The translations under genes were made by a program, and so were the position numbers. Below, piece by piece: positions 57,801 through 64,000 of a stretch of 64,000 nucleotides of DNA. Position 1 is the first letter of the stretch. Every line of letters begins with the position of its first letter. Source of the stretch: Ostrinia nubilalis (Eukaryota; Arthropoda; Insecta; Lepidoptera; Crambidae); assembly GCF_963855985.1 (NCBI RefSeq), contig NC_087095.1, positions 2,986,001 to 3,050,000 on the forward strand, read 5' to 3'. The notes below the pieces were generated by a model. That model had not been told where the DNA came from. It made no database searches and saw only the letters and a program-made list of their open reading frames with translations.

Positions 57801-59692
57801 TCCAGAGAACAAAGCGGTAGGCGTGATGAAGCCAGGGCACTGCTTCACCATCGAGCCGATGATCAACGAGGGAGGCTGGCGCGATGAGCAGTGGCCGGAC
57901 CACTGGACAGCTGTCACTGCTGACGGCTCACGCTCCGCTCAAGTGAGTGTTTTAACCTATATTTAGTATGTTCTTTAACACTGAAATGAGCTATGACCCC
58001 AAGCTACCCATCCTTATTGCTCGCGCGTAATTATATTGCTATCGCGACTGTGGGACGGGCGCACACAGTGAGTGTGCGAGCGTGACAGCAACATAATTAC
58101 GCGCGAGCAATAAGGATGGGTAGCTTGGGGTCATTGGACAAAATTCTACGTGCTCCCGGACCAGAATATAGTTACTAGCTAGTAAATTAAAAATTCTTAG
58201 CGATTAAAGTCACTTCTCAAACTAAATTTTACGCGGCCATACCAGCGTATTACCCGCCTTAGGCAGTACGATTTTTTCAAGTTGTTTATCTAAAAAATTT
58301 AGACCTAGTAGGTAAATGGCGGGCAAATAAATCTAGTAAGCTACATTTATATTATATTTTTATGCTCTCCCATTTATTATTTAGTAATTAATTATTATTA
58401 TCTGGTTGTCACTTGTCAGAAAGAGATCGCTTTCTAGCGATAGGACCGCCTAATGTGTGCCATTCGTTTAGAATTATCTGTTTTGTGTCTGTCTTTTAAT
58501 TTATACCTCTAGTGTTCAATAAAGTGTACCTATTCTATCGCTATCTCACCACAATCTATGTAATGCTGTATTTGCAACTAAAGCCTGGTCCGTGAGCACG
58601 TAGAATTTTGTCCAATGACCCCAAGCTACCCATCCTTATCGCTCGCGCGTAATTATATTGCTGTCGCGACTGTGCGACGGGCGCCCGCAGTGAGTGTGCG
58701 AGTGCGACAGCAACATAATCACGCGCGAGCGATAAGGATGGGTAGCTTGGGATCATTGGACAAAATTCTACGTGCTCACGGACCAGACTATACACAGTAG
58801 TAACTGGTAGAAATCTTAACGAACGAACGAACAACAAACCTACAGGGTCAACCCAAAACTCCGTTACAAGAGTGGCGTTGTCAGCAGCATTCATTAAATC
58901 CTCCTGCGTGCAGTTGCTCATTCTATTATTGATATGCTTAAGATAAATCATACTTATCAGATTCTAATGAGGGCTATCGTTTTTATACTTAACAGTTGGC
59001 ACCCCTGGCGATTGACAGGACCTTACTCTACAGTGGCACCATCTTGATGAGTGCAAATGCGATAGTCCTGCTACCACTTTAGCGCTCACCAGTTGGTGCC
59101 ACTGTCTTCGCTACTAGCAAGTGACAGGACCTTACTCTACAGTAGCGCTAACTGGTCCTCATTCCATCTCTTATCTCATACTTACCATCAAGTCAGCCAA
59201 ATGACGTCCACTGCTGGACAAAGGCCTCCCCCAAGGTTTTCCACAATGAACGGTCCTGCGCTGCCCGCATCCAGGCTCTTCCCGCGACCTTTACCAGATC
59301 GTCGGTCCACCTAGTAGGAGGCCTGCCCACGCTACGTCTTCCAGCCCGTGGTCGCCACTCGAGAACTTTCCTGCCCCAACAGCCATTGTCTCTACGAGCT
59401 ATGTGTCCCGCCCACTGCCACTTGATTTTAGCAATTCTGCGAGCTATGTCGGTTACTTTGGTTCTCCTGCGGATCTCCTCATTTCTGATTCGATCACGCA
59501 GGGAAACTCCGAGCATAGCCCGCTCCATCGCCCTTTGGGTGACCTTGAGAGCCCCATACTTACCATATTCCATTTGAATTCCAGTTCGAACAAACCCTGC
59601 TAGTGACCGAGACGGGCGTGGACATACTGACGAAGCGCGGCACCGGGCGGCCGTGGTTCCAGGACCAGCTCGATAAGCTCGCCGCCTGCTAG
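54889..59692 (+). CDS. MetAP1: Methionine aminopeptidase 1
   Basis: Removes the initiator methionine from nascent cytosolic proteins. Six exons: 54889-55048, 55123-55393, 55571-55742, 57084-57378, 57806-57942, 59585-59692; all introns GT..AG and phases fit, giving 380 residues, close to the usual animal length. N-terminal C6H2 (MYND-like) zinc finger: C7, C12, C20, C23, C34, C38, H46, H50. The pita-bread catalytic domain has metal ligands D209, D220, H290, E316, E347, plus H192 and H297. [20 protein letters not shown] and [20 protein letters not shown] are family hallmarks. The start is the ATG in AAAATGGCG, matching the family N-terminus; an in-frame ATG at 54817 would add 24 unlike residues. 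Introns 3 and 5 are swollen by transposons. It ends DKLAAC-stop. Confidence 0.97.
55965..56967. mobile_element. Element with AACCGACTYC ends, copy 2, in MetAP1 intron 3
   Basis: Same left palindrome and GTTAACTAATTATTACCTTG segment as 22660-23408, with a different and longer middle. Ends CCTTTTTTGAAGTCGGTT. Within 56480-56700 a block starting AATTATCCTCC(G/A)ACTCC is repeated about 130 bp apart. Confidence 0.7.
57994..58166. mobile_element. GC-rich MITE, end-truncated, in MetAP1 intron 5
   Basis: TGACCCCAAGCTACCCATCC and its complement flank a GC-rich centre. The right outer arm (GGACAAAATTCTACGTGCTC) is present; the left outer arm is missing compared with 58585-58786. Confidence 0.8.
58425..58530 (+). 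mobile_element. LINE 3' tail in MetAP1 intron 5
   Basis: AGAAAGAGATCGCTTTCTAGCG..GGACCGCC, ending CAATAAAGTGTACC. Confidence 0.7.
58585..58786. mobile_element. GC-rich MITE, complete, in MetAP1 intron 5
   Basis: 202 bp with terminal repeats CTGGTCCGTGAGCACGTAGA and complement, inner arms TGACCCCAAGCTACCCATCC. Open frames on both strands are palindrome artefacts. Confidence 0.85.
59194..59562 (-). mobile_element. RTE-type LINE 3' end in MetAP1 intron 5
   Basis: The minus strand encodes an uninterrupted piece of the RTE reverse transcriptase C-terminus ([20 protein letters not shown].. to [20 protein letters not shown]..), ending in VQQWTSFG. It resembles the RTE family known from Heliconius. 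Its 5' truncation point is about 20-25 bp from the acceptor of the last MetAP1 exon. Confidence 0.9.
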
Positions 59693-59804
59693 GCCCCGGC
59701 CTTACCCCGCTGAGGTGACGTCACTTTCTATGCCCCACGACAACAGCCAGTAGTCTTGTAGATGTCACCGTAATATTGTGAATTCCGTCAGATTATATTT
59801 TTTT

Positions 59805-60005
59805 TTTCGGGGAAAAATGCATTGAATTGCATACCTACCCTACGGGGACAGGGTAGGTTATGTGGGGCTCACCAAGTCAGAAGGACAAGGCATACCCACT
59901 AAAAGACCCCGGTAATCCATCATTCGCCTTAAGTGGGAAGGAACTGTGGGATTCCGGACAAAGCCTTCACTACCACAGTCAATTACAATCTAACCTAACC
60001 TAACC
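59805..60005 (-). mobile_element. Retroposed repeat, probably minus strand
   Basis: Poly-T start (TATATTTTTTTTTTCGGGG) suggests the A-tail of a minus-strand insertion. The body (CCTACCCTACGGGGACAGGG) ends CTAACCTAACCTAACCCA. Family not named. Confidence 0.45.
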
Positions 60006-60090
60006 CACTGTTAGTTTACAAACTCACGCGTTATATTATAAACTGACGGAGTTCACAATTTCGCGTTGACAGATTAGTGTGACCTTAAAG

Positions 60091-60499
60091 GCTGATTTAC
60101 ACGTGTTAAGTAGGTAACTAAAATTTTAACTTAATTTTTCGGGCAAGTTGGTGGGCGGGGCTTGTCACGTTTTTACAAGCAGTTTCACAGTAAACAAGAG
60201 CTTGAAAAAAGGGACAAGACTGTAGCATTATCTAAAATACTAAAGCGGACTAAAGTATGTGTCTCCTAGAACACTTGACATTGGCTGAATCACTGCGGCA
60301 ATAAATCCGCGGGAGATTCCAAAAAAATTACAGCTCTCTAGTGCCAATAGTTTCCAAGCAAAACCTCAGACAGACAGACATGACGAAACTATAAGGGTTC
60401 CTTGTCAGGACTACGGAACCCTAAAAAAAGCTTGATGTTTGGACATAGAATTTAAATTAAGTTAAAATTTAGTTATCTACTTAACACATGTAAATCAGC
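60091..60499. mobile_element. MITE of about 409 bp with a nested LINE tail
   Basis: Ends GCTGATTTACACGTGTTAAG and complement near CTTAACACATGTAAATCAGC, arms of about 45 bp. Inside, about 60360-60427 has the CAGACAGACA..GGGTTCC..GGAACCCTAAAA phrase of another LINE tail. Confidence 0.7.
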
Positions 60500-60724
60500 T
60501 ATATGGCACTGATTTGAGCTAAATGACACCACCAATGGATTTGGTTTTCATCATCATTTTAACCACAGGACGAGCCTGCAGGGCTACTCGGAAACGCTGT
60601 TTACGGAATTTCGGGTCTATCTGTCACTGTCGCACATGCTGGGATCTCGCTTTGCGTGAGAGGGATGGCAACATTCGAAACTTTAGATAACGTTTTTCCG
60701 AGTAATTCCGCTGTAACTGCCTCT

Positions 60725-61130
60725 CACTGTAGGCCTCATAAAGAAGCTCAAAGTTGCACAGCGTACTATGAAAAAGGCTATGCTCGGTGTTTCTTTATGA
60801 GATCGAATCAGAAATGAGGATATCCGTAAACGAACTAAAGTCGCTGGCATAGCCTGACGGATTAGCAAGCGGATTTTGTTTTTATGGATTCTAATACGGC
60901 CTAGTTTATACTTTTGGTTAAGACCTATTAACTAGCAGAAATAATGAATATTGATGGGTTCAGTTTTCTTATTGAGTAGATAGATAAGTAGGGAGGTCCA
61001 TCCACAAGGTGGACAAAGACTTCATAAAGGTAGCAGGAAAGCGCTGGATGCAGGCCGCTACCAACCGGGCGATGTGGAAATCACTGGAAGCTATGTTCAG
61101 CAGTGGACGTCCTGTGGCTGAAATGATGAG
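60725..61130 (+). mobile_element. RTE-type LINE remnant, degenerate
   Basis: Plus-strand translation shows KKLKVAQRTMKKAMLGVSL, a stop, then DRIRNEDIRKRTKVAGIA at 60735-60860, and after a non-matching stretch FIKVAGKRWMQAATNRAMWK at 61020-61080. Stops and an internal gap mark it as old. Confidence 0.8.
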
Positions 61131-61350
61131 ACAAAATCTATTGATGAAAGAATTTAAAAATATACTATTTAGCTCTTATCAGCCTCATAAGGGCACATTT
61201 ATGTAACACCAGATAACTTTTACCAAAGTTGACAATACCCCACTTTTATTCAGGTAAAAGTTACTTAACTGGTTATTGTAAAATTGGACGTGAATGAACA
61301 AAGTATAGAATTACAACGATAGGGGTTACTGACATTGCCAAAAATACTAA

Positions 61351-61470
61351 TGCCCGTTTTCACCATCAATCCCTAATAATTTTTAAGTGGCCCCTATGAA
61401 AACAAAATTTTTGTTATGTGTTACCATAGGGGTCACTTAAAAATTAGAGATTGACGGTGAAAACGGGCAT
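61351..61470. mobile_element. MITE with TAA duplication, 120 bp
   Basis: TGCCCGTTTTCACCATCAAT and complement (ATTGACGGTGAAAACGGGCA-like), TAA at 61348-61350 and 61471-61473. Confidence 0.88.
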
Positions 61471-61473
61471 AAA

Positions 61474-63174
61474 TGTAACAATTTGCTAGTATAATTCCTG
61501 TTTCATTACGAAAAGTAATTAAGATTGTAAAAATAGCAATAAATTAGTACTACATCACAGATTGTAAGACGACTGTGATACTTAAAGAATATATAAATAC
61601 ATAATTAAATATGATCAATTTCTTTAAAGCCAAAGATCCTTGAGAAAGTAGACGACAGAAACCACCTCAGCGGTTTAACATAATAAATATAATTAAGTAT
61701 TTGGTTAGTAATTCCCCTAAATCTTATAATGCTAGAAAATGGGTTTTCTACAGTTTTTCACTTTCACACAATTTTGTATCTAAATCGGTTTACCGATTTA
61801 ATATGGAACATGAAGTATATTCCAGATAATATTTAAAAGATTTTTTTCTGTACCTAAAGTGGCCTAACGGGCCTAGTGAACTAAATATAGAATTTATAAA
61901 GAAAGACGCACATAAAAACTGCTTGTTTTTATTCAATGTACATTTTATAATATCTTTATAAACGGTAATTAGAATTTTCCCGTAATTTATGTTTAGATCG
62001 ACAGTCTTGTGTGGCACATCCTTAAAGTGGCAACACCACAGCAATAAAAGAAAAACCCAAAAATATATTGGTACTGCTATATGACTAAATATCCTCCGCC
62101 CATGTAACATAAGCATTTATTTAATGACAATATGTTATCTTATGTTTCTATGTGTTTCACAAATCTAGTTTTAGTCCGATTTGTAAACTGTGACGACAAC
62201 TTAGTCACTTTGAGTGTCTTAAATTATAAAAACAATTTTATAAACTGGCAACAAAAAATAAAACATATTAAAAGTTATTTTGTTTTATTTTAAAACAATT
62301 TGGCATTTTATCATAACAATAATACATTCTAAATGCATTAAATATTTCTTAAATAAGTGTTAACTACATTAAAATTAATAAGCACTATTTACATTGCAAA
62401 GTAATTGACAGAAATTGCACAAAAACGTTATTATTATGAAGACATATTCATTAACGTTTAGATTAGGGATGTATCAAAAATACCGATACCGATATTATGT
62501 TTACTACTATATCGACTGTATGATTGTGTATACTTATTTAAGCAACGCAAATTTCGCACTATAGATATTCCATTATGTGTATCGCACTATCCTCGGGCCT
62601 ATATTACTTAATGTAATCGAGCCCCTAATTATACATTTTTAATTTGAACTGAGTATTCTATGACATTCCAAAAAATAGGAAGTATTATCTGTTAGATGTT
62701 ATCTCAATATCTTAAAATTTCGTTATCGGTATTGGTGACTGTGATACTATTATAAAACCGGTATCGCATTGACAGAAGTGCGTACCTATTGCATCCATGA
62801 TATAAATTAGTCAATAAAGTGTTTACATCACAAATTAATACATTAAATACATAAGTAAGTATATTTGAAAATTACTTAGGTCTGCACTGTCTCAATTACG
62901 ATCATAATTATACAGACAGACATAATGTTAAAAGGTAGTTTTATGTGGATAAAATATCTTGAGAAGAAATGCAGATTTCTTTTTCACAAATTCCTCATCC
63001 AGAAAAATGAGAACAAAATTGTCTTTGTAAGAAGTAACATATTATACTATACATGTCCCGTACATATTTTCCAATTTAAAAGATAATCTACATGATGTAC
63101 AACTGAGACAGTGTACCTAAGTTTTAAATAAAAAGGCACAGACTTATCATAAACATCACTCCACGAAACTTAAA
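61474..63174. other. Intergenic and probable 3' UTR of the right-edge gene
   Basis: AT-rich. For the minus-strand gene ending at 63175, a possible polyadenylation signal (AATAAA, plus-strand TTTATT) lies near 62286. No other feature supported. Confidence 0.35.
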
Positions 63175-64000
63175 CTACTCTTCATACTCCTCAAATAAAG
63201 GAATATAATCGTCGCTCCTCGACCTAAGCTTGAGTCCAAAATCAGTGACCTGGTTAGCATCATGTCCTTGGGTCTTGTCTGCTTTCCTCACCATAGCCGA
63301 TGTCCAGTTTTCCACACCGTCTGGCTTTTTGACCACTATTTCTTTGACGTTCTTTATGTTGTTCAGTTTAGACGCTAATAGTTCTTTCTGTAATAGAATA
63401 AATTGTATTGTTTACAGCCTCATTTCTAAAAGTTTATATTAGTTATGAATAGGGTTAAAATATTCAAGACTGACGCACAACTGAAGTCAAAACCATGGAG
63501 TAAGACTAAAATGCCATAGTACTCAATCAGACGAGCCCCCTAGACAAGTTGCACTTTTTGATCGAATCGAAAGTCGAATCCGTCGTAACTCCATACAAAA
63601 AAGGCCTTTCGACCATTTTTCGACTGGTTTGCGATTATAATGTGCTCTTTTTCTAGACCCTCAGCTTATAACGTCGGAAATACGGAAAATACATCGCAAA
63701 AATTATAATATGTTTGGACTTACCGACTTACTTGGGTCGACATAACTTGCGTATATCCTCAGCACAGGCTCTCCAGTTTTATCGTCAAAAGTCAGTTTGC
63801 TTTTCGGAGGTATTTTCGCCTTCACCACCGTAATTTTCGGAGGCACTGACGTCGATGTGACTTGATCTTGTTTCTTCTCTGTCACCGCTATTATTCTTAA
63901 TGGAGCTCTCCTTTGAATCAGAGTCGCCTTTTGTTTGTTGAAGTCTTGATCCTCGCTTATCGTTGCTTCAACTATTTGACCAGCATAAACGTTACCTTCT
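63175..64000 (-). CDS. Unidentified protein, C-terminal exons, cut by window edge
   Basis: Two minus-strand exons: 63724-64000 (open to the window edge) and 63175-63387 (stop TAG at 63175-63177). The intron is GTAAGT..TTACAG with phase 0 on both sides (the donor after GTC-GAC-CCA-AGT-AAG-TCG fits; a GTAAGT 10 bases earlier breaks the phase). The visible part is about 162 residues, hydrophilic and lysine-rich, with segments KLTFDDKTGEPVLRIYASYV and KKPDGVENWTSAMVRKADK, ending in the acidic stretch DDYIPLFEEYEE. No signal peptide, membrane segment or catalytic motif seen. I do not recognise the family. Confidence 0.7.

Overview
This window looks like nuclear DNA from a moth or butterfly (Lepidoptera). 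It is AT-rich, gene-poor and full of repeats typical of lepidopteran genomes: many 5'-truncated RTE-type LINE tails carrying the phrase CCACTGCTGGACAAAGGCCT, palindromic MITEs beginning GGCTGRGTTGCACC, MITEs beginning CAGGGTG, LINE tails with GACA or CATA microsatellites, and tRNA-headed SINEs. There are no prokaryotic features. Intron/exon structure with GT..AG sites is clear at the right end.

Layout. 1-1161 is a tandem satellite (8 units of about 131 bp). 1162-15162 has no recognisable gene and holds scattered transposon fragments, including a solo LTR inserted inside a MITE (12481-12992). 15163-20652 is a BEL/Pao LTR retrotransposon with identical 180-bp LTRs, a 5-bp target duplication and one open gag-pol frame; its gag 5' part is missing and the frame begins inside an extended tRNA-Tyr-complementary primer-binding segment. 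20653-44680 is repeat-rich intergenic DNA with a hAT-type element with 8-bp target duplication (24145-24524), a tandem array carrying a piggyBac-like element and MITEs in both filled and empty states (29286-31262), a three-level nested element (31492-33126) and an inverted fusion of two Tc1/mariner-like 3' ends (36604-37543). 44682-52900 holds a SINE, a 5'-truncated LINE reverse transcriptase (45105-46232), several long inverted repeats, a three-level nest (48270-50128) and a GC-rich block flanked by inverted arms (50131-51869).

Genes. The one confidently identified host gene is methionine aminopeptidase 1 (54889-59692, plus strand, six exons, 380 residues, all zinc-finger and metal-binding residues present). 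Its introns 3 and 5 are filled with transposons, and an RTE fragment lies just upstream of the last exon. A second, unidentified gene enters from the right edge on the minus strand (exons 63724-64000 and 63175-63387). Three short phase-compatible candidate exons on the plus strand at 53797-54484 may be the end of another gene just upstream of MetAP1. The rest of the window appears to be transposon history rather than function.
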